From the NCBI RefSeq assembly GCF_001639745.1, contig NZ_LTAX01000004.1:1-64000 (forward strand): a stretch of DNA of 64,000 nt. Reading direction: 5' to 3'. The position numbers were made by a program, and so were the translations under genes. Positions 1 to 8,233 of the stretch are shown here, piece by piece. Under the pieces are notes generated by a model that saw nothing but the letters and a program-made list of their open reading frames with translations, was not told the origin of the DNA and ran no database searches. Positions within the stretch are counted from its first letter, which is position 1. Each line of letters opens with the position of its first letter. The DNA comes from Marinomonas gallaica (lineage in GTDB: Bacteria; Pseudomonadota; Gammaproteobacteria; Pseudomonadales; Marinomonadaceae).

Positions 1-40
1 AGTTGATACAAGCCTTATTGCCGCGAAGACTAGAAAATGA

Positions 41-68
41 AATGGCATTTTAGACTAAAAACGCCATT
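41..68 (-). terminator. Possible weak terminator hairpin downstream of the acyltransferase
   Basis: A 6-bp outer stem (AATGGC/GCCATT) and a 4-bp inner T/A stem, separated by one mismatch, enclose a 6-nt loop. Read on the minus strand it is followed by a T-containing stretch. It lies about 180 bp past the stop of the minus-strand acyltransferase. The T-run is poor, so this is tentative; the remainder of 1-245 shows no gene. Confidence 0.3.
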
Positions 69-245
69 ATTCAGGGATGACGCGTTAGTATCGTTGAAAA
101 TTTGCGTGACGAATATATCAAAATACTTTTTTGCTAGGTGATTGGTATTCAGGGGCGACTAATTATTATTTCGCCATGATTAATCGCGCACAGAGTATCT
201 CTCGAAGTATTCAGGTCCGACTATATAAATATTGTATTCAGTCGC

Positions 246-1337
246 TTATTTTATTTGTGCTTTCCTTGATGTACGCCGGTTTAGTATCGGGGATTCAATA
301 AAATGCCAAGAAATGGTGGCGAAAATTAGAGTGATACTTAAAGATGCTAAAAACATAGTAAGAAAGCTAATGTCTGGTATAAAAAGCACAAGTGTCTGTT
401 GTATGGGAAAGGCGTATATATATACTCCATAGGAGTAATCTCCGATGCGATTGTAAATATGAGTTTTTTCGCAAGGAAGGTAAGCTATCACTAGAACACT
501 GTAGGCAATGGTAAGGGAATAATAGATAGGATAGGCAAGCGTATCCTTTAACCATGGTATGCCGAGTAATAGTAATCCTGCGATGCTCCACATGACAGGG
601 ATGCGATAGCGCAGTTTGTAAAGTATACTGCCGACTGTAAAAGTACAAATAAAGATCAGCATGTCAAATTTTTCAAACTGATGCGTATTTTGAAAGTGCT
701 TTGCCGTTAAACAAGCAATAAGAATAAAACAGACTAGGGAAGTCAGTTTAATGTGAAGTTGCCAATGAGCTAAATAATGTTTGGTTAATCCACTTAAACA
801 GAATGCTAGAGCGGTCATAACATACATCCAAGTTTCTATAGGTAGAGTCCAAAGAGAGCCATTTACAGAGTTTGAATGAGGGTTTTCTATGAATACTCCG
901 GGAAGTTTAAAGTGAGTGTGGATATCTAGCAAGTTAATGTTTAAAAGGTATTGCCAAGTGCTTGGTGTGGAAAAATAAGTGACAATATCAAGTTCGGTTA
1001 TAAATGGTCCAAGTATAAAGACAGTAAGTAATAGTACGACAGATAATGCTGGGAATATTCGCTTGCTACGAGCTAAAACATAATGTTGCAAGTCATGTGA
1101 GCGATCTAAGCTTCTATATATTAAGAAACCGCTGATAGAAAAAAATATTGTAACAAAAAAAGTACCCATGCCAATGTTAAAATATAATTGAAAAGGATCT
1201 TTTATGTTGGGCCTGTTACTTACCAGGACGTAGCTATGAGCGAATAAAACGCCTATGGCACAAAGCATACGTATGAGATTGAAATTATTATTTGAACCTA
1301 TACAAAGTTTACTGATCTTAGGTGGATTTATTAGCAA
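246..1337 (-). CDS. Acyltransferase 3 family membrane protein (OafA/YrhL-like)
   Basis: A 363-residue polytopic membrane protein with about ten hydrophobic segments. It matches the acyltransferase-3 family: near the N-terminus, NLIRMLCAIGVLFAHSYVL has the family's R...H arrangement (Arg then His in the first membrane segment), followed by FFSISGFLIYRS, the usual FF.iSGfli signature around residues 60-75. Family members move acetyl or other acyl groups from the cytoplasmic side onto surface sugars such as O-antigen or exopolysaccharide; the substrate cannot be read here. It stands alone on the minus strand and is more AT-rich than its neighbours, as polysaccharide-decorating genes often are, which hints at horizontal transfer. 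It could modify the polysaccharide made by the operon at 8.8-17.1 kb, but that is inference. Confidence 0.85.
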   Translation of the reverse strand: MLINPPKISKLCIGSNNNFNLIRMLCAIGVLFAHSYVLVSNRPNIKDPFQLYFNIGMGTFFVTIFFSISGFLIYRSLDRSHDLQHYVLARSKRIFPALSVVLLLTVFILGPFITELDIVTYFSTPSTWQYLLNINLLDIHTHFKLPGVFIENPHSNSVNGSLWTLPIETWMYVMTALAFCLSGLTKHYLAHWQLHIKLTSLVCFILIACLTAKHFQNTHQFEKFDMLIFICTFTVGSILYKLRYRIPVMWSIAGLLLLGIPWLKDTLAYPIYYSLTIAYSVLVIAYLPCEKTHIYNRIGDYSYGVYIYAFPIQQTLVLFIPDISFLTMFLASLSITLIFATISWHFIESPILNRRTSRKAQIK

Positions 1338-1800
1338 ATTTATAACCGAATATAGAGTGAAGTTAAGATGTGTTTTTCATGCTATCTCAGAAAATACAGT
1401 TCTAGCTATTATAGCGTCTATAATAGCTATGTATACAAAGAGTTAAAAGCGAATGCGTTAATCTCTCTATATTTTCCTATGCCTGATTTCGTCAGCACTG
1501 AAAGACTCCCATCTTATTGAAAGCATGTTAAAACCTGAAGCGTTACAAATGGTTAGGGGGTAAGGCTTTGAATGGCAGCTTACTCAGATGATACAAGGTA
1601 CAAGCAATGCTCAAGCAGTGCGTCTAAAGTGAGTGGTGTTATACATGTGACAAGAAAAACGATGCCAAGCTGTACAGCAAGGCTCGACAGCGGCTCCCCT
1701 AGGTTGCCAAAGAGCAGACACTGCCCTAAGACAAACCTATGGTAAAGCCGATCATGAGTTAATGCTGAGACTGTGGCCATACCGTGCTTAAACGGTATTT
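1338..1800. other. Intergenic stretch with probable gene debris
   Basis: No convincing gene. In one plus-strand frame, from about 1500 to 1790, there are coding-like blocks broken by several stops, ending just before a plus-strand terminator-like hairpin (1779-1802). That is what a decayed plus-strand gene would look like, but I could not identify the ancestor. A 66-codon open frame on the minus strand (1580-1780) has no recognisable features. A strong palindrome sits at 1403-1429. Confidence 0.4.
1403..1429. repeat. Perfect 12-bp inverted repeat with 3-nt loop
   Basis: TAGCTATTATAG and CTATAATAGCTA flank the trinucleotide CGT. Each arm contains a TATAAT-like hexamer, so it can be read as back-to-back -10 boxes, an operator, or a cruciform. 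It lies about 65 bp upstream of the acyltransferase start and may control it. There is no run of T after it on either strand, which argues against a terminator. Confidence 0.6.
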
Positions 1801-1802
1801 TT
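1779..1802 (+). terminator. Small plus-strand terminator-like hairpin
   Basis: ATACCGT and ACGGTAT pair around a 6-nt loop and are followed by five T. It points in the plus direction and abuts the stop codon of the minus-strand gene at 1801, so it seems to have served a plus-strand transcript that no longer has an intact gene. Confidence 0.4.
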
Positions 1803-2676
1803 AAGCTATATAATTTGCATAATCAATATCTGTCTGGGCACCAATTAACTCTGCTATATTGTTAAGCTGCGAAAAGTCTTCGCTGTATAAGTTTTCCAAA
1901 TTTTGCAGATACCCGTCAAAATTTATATTGCTCAGTTGTTCTAGGTAGTTTGACCAGTCAAAAGAAGCGAATTGAGCTGTGATTTCAGACCAGTCGACTG
2001 TCCCAAACGCCTGTGTTAATAAGTCACTGACTTGATCGACTGAGAAGCCGAATTGAGCGAGGTATTCTGAGTAATCTTCCCAGTTAATATCCTCGAACCC
2101 AGTTGTAATATCATCATCTAAGTTATCCTGCCAAACTGAGTCATCGAAAAGCGTTTCAAGGTTGGTGTTGTCAAATAAATTACTCAGTTCTGTTATCCAG
2201 TTATCATCATTGGCTAGGACGTTAGCGTAGTTTTGTAGTTCTGTTGCCCACGATTCCCAGTCGAAGTTTGCTAATGCGCTTTCTAGGGTTGTGTTCCACG
2301 TGCCCCAGTCAATATTTGCCAGCGCAGCTTGATAATCGGTAATCAATGTGTCCCAGTTATAGGCTTGGATTTCTTCATCAGATAGGTTGAGAACATTTTT
2401 CAGTGTTAAGTCAACTTCGACTGGGACCTCTGGTGTTGCTGTTTCTGGCGGAATAGGGGCGCTAGAGGTTGTGGTAAACCCTTTAGCTGCAAAGAAATTT
2501 TTCACTTCGTTGCCAGAAACACCATCTGCATATAGTTCACCTAGCATATCGAAGGTAATACCGTATTGGGCAGCAGTGCTGTAAATAATGGCAGGAGAGT
2601 TTAAATTGTTGTGAATAAACTCCCGAGCTTGCTGAAAGGTAACGCCGTATTGGGCCAGTAACTCTGATGCAGACAT
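1801..2676 (-). CDS. Putative type I secretion substrate with Trp/Asp repeats and a shared N-terminal domain
   Basis: Not a protein I can name. It has 291 residues, is very acidic, lacks cysteine and has no Sec signal peptide. Residues ~4-67 (ending VKNFFAAKGF) align without gaps to the N-terminus of the metalloprotease at 29207-30748, with 30 of 63 positions identical. A Pro/Thr-rich linker (~68-88) follows. From ~108 to 275 there are loose 13-19-residue repeats, roughly A-N-[IF]-[DN]-W-x-x-[WY]-x-x-x-L, for example ANIDWGTWNTTLESAL and ANFDWESWATELQN. The C-terminus ends DYANYIA, acidic and aromatic residues then small hydrophobics, as in many ABC-exported proteins. It lies just downstream of a complete type I exporter on the same strand but after a terminator, so it probably has its own promoter; a TATAAT reads on the minus strand at 2721-2726, and AAGGAG precedes the ATG. 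Export is inference from context; function unknown. Confidence 0.7.
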   Translation of the reverse strand: MSASELLAQYGVTFQQAREFIHNNLNSPAIIYSTAAQYGITFDMLGELYADGVSGNEVKNFFAAKGFTTTSSAPIPPETATPEVPVEVDLTLKNVLNLSDEEIQAYNWDTLITDYQAALANIDWGTWNTTLESALANFDWESWATELQNYANVLANDDNWITELSNLFDNTNLETLFDDSVWQDNLDDDITTGFEDINWEDYSEYLAQFGFSVDQVSDLLTQAFGTVDWSEITAQFASFDWSNYLEQLSNINFDGYLQNLENLYSEDFSQLNNIAELIGAQTDIDYANYIA

Positions 2677-2720
2677 AGTGAACTCCTTTTTTATTTTATA
2701 GCGGTCGAATAATGATCAGT

Positions 2721-2726
2721 ATTATA
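2721..2726 (-). promoter_or_regulatory. Candidate -10 box for the repeat-protein gene
   Basis: TATAAT read on the minus strand, about 45 bp before the start at 2676. No good -35 hexamer is visible at the usual spacing. The terminator at 2768-2801 separates this gene from the tolC gene upstream, so a promoter is expected in this short gap. Confidence 0.35.
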
Positions 2727-2767
2727 GCGCCGACTTAATACGTTTGAAGTAGTATTGCGGTTTTTAG

Positions 2768-2801
2768 ACAAAAAAAAGCTAAGACAGTTGCCTTAGCTTA
2801 A
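2768..2801 (-). terminator. Rho-independent terminator of the type I secretion operon
   Basis: On the minus strand, AAGCTAAG pairs with CTTAGCTT around a short loop and is followed by a run of T. It sits about 45 bp past the stop of the tolC-like gene, so it ends the exporter operon before the repeat-protein gene. Confidence 0.8.
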
Positions 2802-2845
2802 AGACTGATAACTGCTGAGTAGAGCGTATTATCAATACTTTTGTC

Positions 2846-4243
2846 TCATAGATGGGATTTCGAATTAAAAAGCTGGTCATATTGTTGAAGTGTTGATTCA
2901 TTTAGTTGGCCAGCTTCAAGTTGAAGGTTCAGATCTGCCATTAAATAGTCAGAGAGTGTTTTTGCAAACTCTAAGCGCACGTCATACATCTCACTGCGTG
3001 CCTCTAATACATCTACTTGACTACCAAGACTTAAATCCGCTTGACGTTCTGCTGCATCTAAAAAGGCTTGGCTAGATTTACGAGATTCTTCTAGGGCTTT
3101 TAGTCGTTGACGATAGGAACTAAGCTGAGTGTAAGCAAGCTTAACGGCTTGATTTTTATCGGAAAGAGTTTTTTCGTAACGCGCTTGGGCCGCATTGTAA
3201 GTCGCTTCTGCTTGGCGAGATTTTGCTGAGGTACGCCCACCGGAATACAATGGAATAGTCAGGTTTAGCGAAGCAATGGAACGCGTGCTGTCTACAAAAA
3301 TATCGTCTGAGTAGCGGTCAGTATAGGATAAAGAAAAGTCCAAGGTTGGCAAGTGTTGGGCACTTGCTGAGTCGGCTTCAAGTTCTTTGCTTCGAACGTT
3401 GGCCATTTCGGCTTGCAATAAAGAGTTGTACTGTACTTTCTTGATCCAGTTCTCTTTTGAGTCTTGAGAAAGATTAGGCAGTACGAGATGTCCGTTAGCG
3501 ACCCAATCTTTTGGGATGCTAAACGATTCGCCAGTCAGGTTTTCAAGCTGAGTTTTTGCATCTTCAAGGCGGCTTTTAGCTTGTAGCATGTCACTGCGTG
3601 ATACGTCACGGCTAGACGTGGCGCGTAGTACATTTAAACGATCGCCTACACCTAATTCGTTCATTCGTTGTGTTTGGTCAAGCTTTATCTGCAGTGACTC
3701 TAGCTTCTCTTGGTTTATGTAGACTTGCTGAGCAGCAAGAAGTGCCTCTAGGTAGGCTTGGCTTAAGCGGTAAATTAATTCTTGCTCCGCACGAGTGTAG
3801 GAAAATTTAGATTGTTTGACCGCTTCCTGCGCACTATCCAAGGCTTTCCAAGCGGAAATATTAATTAGGCTTTGTTTTAGTTGAACTTGATAGCTGTAAT
3901 CAGCTTGCTCATCTTGAGTACGTTCTTTTTGGGTGTCACTTGTGTATTTGTCAGGATTACGTGTGTACTCATCATCAACAATTGAGTAGCGGTAGCTAGA
4001 GCTGAGCGATACGTTAGGTAGCAATTGTGATAGGGCTATATCATCTTGCTCTTCCTTCGCTTGCGAATTATAAAAAGCATACTTCAGTTCAGGGTCGTGC
4101 TGCTTAGCCAGCTCAAGTGCTTGAGCAAACCCAATTGCTTGTTCTGCTGGGTTGGCTGATTCAATCTCCTCTGCCAAGGTGGCAGAGGAGATTGTTGTAC
4201 TGATCATCAAAGCAATCAGGTGCGGTTTAAATGGGATCAACAT
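2846..4243 (-). CDS. TolC-family outer membrane channel of the type I exporter
   Basis: A 465-residue protein with an N-terminal signal peptide (cleavage likely near residue 24, SATLAEE). Its two long Ala/Gln/Leu-rich halves form alpha-helical coiled coils, as in outer-membrane efflux proteins. QALELAKQHDPELKYA near residue 40 is the usual start of the TolC/PrtF mature domain, and LNLTIPLYSGGRTSAKSRQA near residue 330 is the classic second-repeat signature. It would form the outer membrane duct through which the ABC exporter pushes unfolded substrate. It is the last gene of a three-gene operon and starts one base after the adaptor stop. Its position beside PrtD- and HlyD-type genes identifies it as a dedicated type I secretion channel rather than the general TolC. 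Confidence 0.93.
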   Translation of the reverse strand: MLIPFKPHLIALMISTTISSATLAEEIESANPAEQAIGFAQALELAKQHDPELKYAFYNSQAKEEQDDIALSQLLPNVSLSSSYRYSIVDDEYTRNPDKYTSDTQKERTQDEQADYSYQVQLKQSLINISAWKALDSAQEAVKQSKFSYTRAEQELIYRLSQAYLEALLAAQQVYINQEKLESLQIKLDQTQRMNELGVGDRLNVLRATSSRDVSRSDMLQAKSRLEDAKTQLENLTGESFSIPKDWVANGHLVLPNLSQDSKENWIKKVQYNSLLQAEMANVRSKELEADSASAQHLPTLDFSLSYTDRYSDDIFVDSTRSIASLNLTIPLYSGGRTSAKSRQAEATYNAAQARYEKTLSDKNQAVKLAYTQLSSYRQRLKALEESRKSSQAFLDAAERQADLSLGSQVDVLEARSEMYDVRLEFAKTLSDYLMADLNLQLEAGQLNESTLQQYDQLFNSKSHL

Positions 4244-4244
4244 T

Positions 4245-5696
4245 CTACTTTTCCTTCAAGCTTCGTGCGAAGCTGTCTTTGATCGGTTTAATAATGTAGC
4301 TAAAGAGTGTGCGTTCGCCACGGCGAATCATGACTTCAGCAGGCATACCTGGGATTAGCTTCATTTGATCTGAGTTCATGTCATCACGTCCTTTATCCGT
4401 CACCTTGATGCGCGCTAAGTAATAGGGTGCTTGGTCTTCTCGCTGTTGCAGACGGTCAGCGGAGACATTGATCACTTCCCCTTGAATGACTTGGGTGATA
4501 CTTGCATTAAATGCCGAGAAGCGAATGTCGGCCAGTTGACCAATATGAATGTCATTAATATCATTGGTCATAACGCGGCTTTCGACGACAAAACTGTCTT
4601 CAAAAGGCACTAAGTCCATTAGGGGTTGTCCAGAGTTTGCCACACTACCAATAGTGTGTACTTGCATATCGACAATGGTGCCATCTTCTGGTGCTCGTAC
4701 AATTGAGCGTTCAACACGATCTCGTGCGACTTGGTATTTTTCTTGTAGATCGAAGTATGTTGTTTGAGTTTGTTTTAAACGATCACCAACGTCTTTAAGG
4801 TAGTCTTGTTTACGTGTTGCAATTTGCAGTTCCGTTTCAGTGTTTTGTATCTTCAGCTGCGCCATATTTGACTTCAGCTTATTGATCTCATTTTGAGTTG
4901 AAATAATAGAGCGGTTCAGTTCTCGCGCACGGTTGTTGTCGCCTAGGCCTTCGTTATACAGTGTGGTATAAGCTTCTTCTTCTTCACGGAGTAAGGCTAG
5001 TTGTTGGTTTAGGCCATCAATTTGTGCCTCCATACCACTTACTTGCTCATCCGTTTGTTCTAATCGTGTTTCTAATGAGTTGGCTTCTTGCTGATAAGCA
5101 GAGATTCGCGCGTTTAATTGATTGCTTTGCTGTTTGAGAGCATTGGCTATGTCTTCATCTTGCTTTGCTGCTTCTCGAAGTGACTCAGAGAAGCGAATGC
5201 TTGTTTCAAAGTTTTGCTCGGCGTTTAGACGCTCAAGCTCAGCTCGCGCGATTTGTAGCTGCTTGTTGCTGTTATTAAGCTGAGCTCGAAATTGGGCATT
5301 CTCAAGCTGAATAAGTGGTTCACCTGCTTTAACAGCATCACCATTACGTACGAAGATTTTTTCAATAATACCACCTTCGTAATGCTGTATGGTTTTGCGG
5401 TAGCTATCGACCACTACTTCACCAGGAGCAATTAAGGCACTGTTAAGAGGCGCGGTTGTTCCCCAAAGCGTGAAAAGACCAAGAGTCAGTATTAGAAAGA
5501 TAATGCCAAATTTAACATAGCGGCGATCATCAGTAGGGACTTCGTCCTCACTTTTTTGAGCAGGTTGTGCAGTAGATTTTTCTACGTAACCAGGCTTTGC
5601 TTCAGAAGCGGGTATTTTAGCGGTTTCTATTTGTGCCAGCGGTTGGCCAGAACTTTCATGGCTTAGCTCGGTATCTTTGTCTGTCTGTTTTGTCAT
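4245..5696 (-). CDS. HlyD/PrtE-family periplasmic adaptor of the type I exporter
   Basis: A 483-residue membrane-fusion protein. The N-terminal ~65 residues are a polar, Lys/Glu/Pro-rich cytoplasmic extension, longer than in PrtE. One transmembrane helix follows (FGIIFLILTLGLFTLWG, ~63-80). A lipoyl/barrel-sandwich half comes next (APGEVVVDSYRKTIQHYEGG), then long coiled coils (~140-320), then the second lipoyl half (VRAPEDGTIVDMQVHTIGS) and a beta-barrel domain near the C-terminus (IKVTDKGRDDMN). The HlyD signature with GMPAEVMI lies near residue 455. It bridges the inner-membrane ABC protein and the TolC-like channel. It is the second gene of the operon, 35 bp after the ATPase gene. Confidence 0.93.
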   Translation of the reverse strand: MTKQTDKDTELSHESSGQPLAQIETAKIPASEAKPGYVEKSTAQPAQKSEDEVPTDDRRYVKFGIIFLILTLGLFTLWGTTAPLNSALIAPGEVVVDSYRKTIQHYEGGIIEKIFVRNGDAVKAGEPLIQLENAQFRAQLNNSNKQLQIARAELERLNAEQNFETSIRFSESLREAAKQDEDIANALKQQSNQLNARISAYQQEANSLETRLEQTDEQVSGMEAQIDGLNQQLALLREEEEAYTTLYNEGLGDNNRARELNRSIISTQNEINKLKSNMAQLKIQNTETELQIATRKQDYLKDVGDRLKQTQTTYFDLQEKYQVARDRVERSIVRAPEDGTIVDMQVHTIGSVANSGQPLMDLVPFEDSFVVESRVMTNDINDIHIGQLADIRFSAFNASITQVIQGEVINVSADRLQQREDQAPYYLARIKVTDKGRDDMNSDQMKLIPGMPAEVMIRRGERTLFSYIIKPIKDSFARSLKEK

Positions 5697-5731
5697 TTTT
5701 ACGGTCTCGAATTCTTTACTTATAAAAGAGG

Positions 5732-7441
5732 TTAGGCTCTAAGTGCTGTATGTTCTGGTGCTTTTTGAGACATCAGTTTCTGCATAACTTCTTCTTTTGG
5801 TCCGAACATTTGCATCTGACCTTCTTTGAGTACCATAAGTTTATCAATACTCTTAAGGATTGACGTACGGTGACTGATGACAAACGTAGTGACGCTTTCT
5901 TGTTTCAGGATTTGCATGGTTTCGCTCAGTGCCTTCTCGCCTAGTTCATCTAAGTTGGAGTTTGGTTCGTCGAGCACCACGACTTTTGGTGTGCCATAAA
6001 GAGCACGGGCTAGGCCCACTCTTTGGCGCTGACCACCAGACAGAGCTCCTGAATCAACACCAATGCGAGTATCGTAAGCATCTGGGAGTTGTAAAATCAT
6101 GTCGTGAACCCCCGCTTTTTTCGCGGCCGCTACGACAAGATCAGGGTTGACTTCTCCGAAGCGGGCAATATTCTCACTGACGGTACCGTTAAACAGTTCG
6201 ATGTCCTGTGGCAAATAACCAATATGAGGACCAATCTCTTCACGGTTATAGTGCTGCACTTCTGCGCCATCGATTCGGAGGGTGCCATTCAGTGTTGGCC
6301 ATATACCTAGTATTGCTTTGGCTAGAGAGGATTTACCAGCGGCACTTGGGCCAATGATGCCAACAAGGTCGCCAGGCTTAACTTCAAAGTTGACACCTTT
6401 AAGGGTAGGTGTTCGGGAACCAGCTGGACCAACAAATAGGTTGATGGCATCAACTTGCCCTGTTGGCTCAGGTAGACTCATGTTGCGGTCTTCTTCAGGG
6501 AAAGACGACAGTAATTCTTGCAAGCGTGTGCGTGCGCTTCGCGCATTGTTAAACCCAGACCAGCTGTTAATTAGCAAATCTAGAGGCGCTAATGCTCGTC
6601 CCAATAGGATGGATCCCGCGATCATCATACCCGGGGACATTTCATTGAGAACAACGTAATACGCACCTAATCCTAGAATAGAAGACTGAAAAATCATACG
6701 CAGTACTTTAGATAAGTTGGAGAACACGCCTGCACGATCACTTGCAACGGTTTGCTTCCCTAGGAACGTCTTATGCTGGTCACTCCAGCGTCCCATAATG
6801 CCAGGTAACATGCCCATGGCATGAAGTACTTCCGCGTTGCGAAGGTTACTAGAAGCCAAGTTTTGCGCTTTGATATTTTCACCGTTCGCTTCGGTTAGCA
6901 TTTTTTTAGTGAACTTCTCGTTCAAAACCGCAATGCTTAATAAAATTGCGCCCGCACCCAACGCAAACCAGCCAAATGCTGGGTGAAACATAAACAATAA
7001 AGCGATGTAAATTGGGAACCACGGGGCATCAAAAAACGCAAAAAGACCGTTACCTGTTAGAAACTGGCGGATGCTGGTTAGGTCATTTAGCGGTTGAGCC
7101 GTACGTTGATTTGGGACTTTAACACCTGCATTAAACATGGCGGTGTACACCCGGTGGCTTAGGAATTGGTCGATTTGGTTAGAGACCCTTACCAAAATAC
7201 GCGATCGAACCCATTCCAAAACCCCGAGTACTCCGAATAGGAAAATCATAATCAGTGTAAGGAAGAATAACGTTTCTAAACTACGAGATGTTACGACTCG
7301 ATCATATACTTGGAGCATATAAAATGGCGCAGTTAACATCAGTATATTTATGAAGAGACTAAAGAAGCCTGCGGCTATAAAACCACGTTTGCTCGCTTTG
7401 AGTGCGCTTCCTAGATCATCTACGGCTTTTGAGTTTTTCAT
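5732..7441 (-). CDS. Type I secretion ABC permease/ATPase (PrtD family)
   Basis: A 569-residue fused membrane/ATPase half-transporter, the normal length for PrtD/AprD exporters and without the N-terminal C39-like domain of HlyB. The membrane domain spans ~20-310. The nucleotide-binding domain has Walker A GPSAAGKSS (~360), the Q-loop LPQDIELFNG, signature LSGGQRQRVGLARAL, and Walker B with the PrtD-typical VVVLDEPNSNLDE, then the H-loop ISHR. It hydrolyses ATP to drive one-step export of proteins with uncleaved C-terminal signals. It is the first gene of the exporter operon; a candidate promoter lies at 7609-7638. PrtD-type exporters usually carry serralysin-type proteases and other RTX proteins, which fits the metalloprotease at 29 kb. 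Confidence 0.95.
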   Translation of the reverse strand: MKNSKAVDDLGSALKASKRGFIAAGFFSLFINILMLTAPFYMLQVYDRVVTSRSLETLFFLTLIMIFLFGVLGVLEWVRSRILVRVSNQIDQFLSHRVYTAMFNAGVKVPNQRTAQPLNDLTSIRQFLTGNGLFAFFDAPWFPIYIALLFMFHPAFGWFALGAGAILLSIAVLNEKFTKKMLTEANGENIKAQNLASSNLRNAEVLHAMGMLPGIMGRWSDQHKTFLGKQTVASDRAGVFSNLSKVLRMIFQSSILGLGAYYVVLNEMSPGMMIAGSILLGRALAPLDLLINSWSGFNNARSARTRLQELLSSFPEEDRNMSLPEPTGQVDAINLFVGPAGSRTPTLKGVNFEVKPGDLVGIIGPSAAGKSSLAKAILGIWPTLNGTLRIDGAEVQHYNREEIGPHIGYLPQDIELFNGTVSENIARFGEVNPDLVVAAAKKAGVHDMILQLPDAYDTRIGVDSGALSGGQRQRVGLARALYGTPKVVVLDEPNSNLDELGEKALSETMQILKQESVTTFVISHRTSILKSIDKLMVLKEGQMQMFGPKEEVMQKLMSQKAPEHTALRA

Positions 7442-7608
7442 AAAGATATCTGTCTTTTTAAGGTTTACGGCTGAGTCAAAAAAATCGTCACGGTGGAGGG
7501 TTAATGTGGACGCAATGACATTTTACAACCCCATGATGGCGGCAAGATTATCAGAGTCTATTTAAAGGCATGTGACTCCACTCACTTTTTTACGGATTGT
7601 GTTCCGCT

Positions 7609-7638
7609 ATTGTAGCAATTTCCAGTTTGTATCCTCAA
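7609..7638 (-). promoter_or_regulatory. Candidate sigma70 promoter of the type I secretion operon
   Basis: On the minus strand TTGAGG (7633-7638) and TACAAT (7609-7614) are separated by 18 bp. Transcription from here would give a leader of about 160 nt before the ATPase gene. The assignment rests on box similarity only. Confidence 0.45.
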
Positions 7639-7689
7639 TTATTCAAGCCTGACCAAAATGTATTGTTGGATTAGTTATGTTAAATTACG

Positions 7690-7705
7690 CGACTTATTTA
7701 AGTCG
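7690..7705 (+). promoter_or_regulatory. Small hairpin just upstream of the DUF6447-like gene's ribosome site
   Basis: CGACTT and AAGTCG pair around a 4-nt loop. It ends about five bases before the AGGAG ribosome-binding site of the gene at 7721, so it could shape translation or mark an operator. No T-run follows. Confidence 0.35.
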
Positions 7706-7720
7706 ACCTAGGAGTAAAAA

Positions 7721-8149
7721 ATGGCAACGTTAACGGTTGAAGGTAAACAGTTCGATATCAATGAGTTGTCGGAAGAAGCGAAGTCTTGTGCAAACTCAGT
7801 ATCTTTTTGTGACAATAGAATAAGTCAATTAGAGGCTGAATTGACCGTTGTTAAAATGGCTCGACATGGTTTTGTACAGCGATTAGTGGCAGCTCTACCT
7901 AATGTTGAGGATAAAACATTAACTACTAAAGCGGTTACGAAAAAACGTACGACACGCAAAGCAGAAAATAGTGAAAAAAGTGCAACAGGATCTTCTACAG
8001 GCAAGAAGACTACGACAACCCGTAAACGTGCTACTACGACAGCAGCGAAAAAAAATGTCGCTACAACAAAAAAAACAACCTCTCCAACAACACGTAAAGC
8101 TAGTGCAAAAAATGCGAATTTGGATTCAGGGCCGATTACCGAGTCGTAG
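7721..8149 (+). CDS. DUF6447-like protein with a Lys/Thr-rich tail
   Basis: A 142-residue protein. The first ~60 residues (TLTVEGKQFDINELSEEAKS, then a helical CDNRISQLEAELTVVKMAR) resemble the small DUF6447 family, whose function is unknown. The rest (~62-130) is a low-complexity basic tail of Lys, Thr, Arg and Ala with repeats such as KKTTTTRKRATTT, like histone H1 or AlgP-type tails. Basic tails of this kind often bind nucleic acid or acidic polymers; that is inference. An AGGAG site sits seven bases before the ATG. The gene leads a plus-strand group that runs into the polysaccharide genes and is divergent from the type I exporter, so it may belong functionally to either. Confidence 0.65.
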   Translation: MATLTVEGKQFDINELSEEAKSCANSVSFCDNRISQLEAELTVVKMARHGFVQRLVAALPNVEDKTLTTKAVTKKRTTRKAENSEKSATGSSTGKKTTTTRKRATTTAAKKNVATTKKTTSPTTRKASAKNANLDSGPITES

Positions 8150-8233
8150 TGTTTTGAGAAAAATAGCTATGATCCAGTTTTCTTACTAGATTGATACGGA
8201 TAATGTTTTCTCAACTTTACAAGATTAACATGT

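Noticed and set aside
232..432. A 66-codon plus-strand frame near the window start
   Set aside because: It is antisense to the end of the acyltransferase gene and has no recognisable features.
1580..1780. A 66-codon minus-strand open frame in the gap after the acyltransferase
   Set aside because: Low-information hydrophobic translation, no ribosome site, and a broken plus-strand frame explains the stretch better.
7442..7720. A small gene on the plus strand running from the exporter gene (7350-7565)
   Set aside because: It is mostly antisense to the ABC ATPase gene and lacks a ribosome site; the gap is better explained by divergent promoters.
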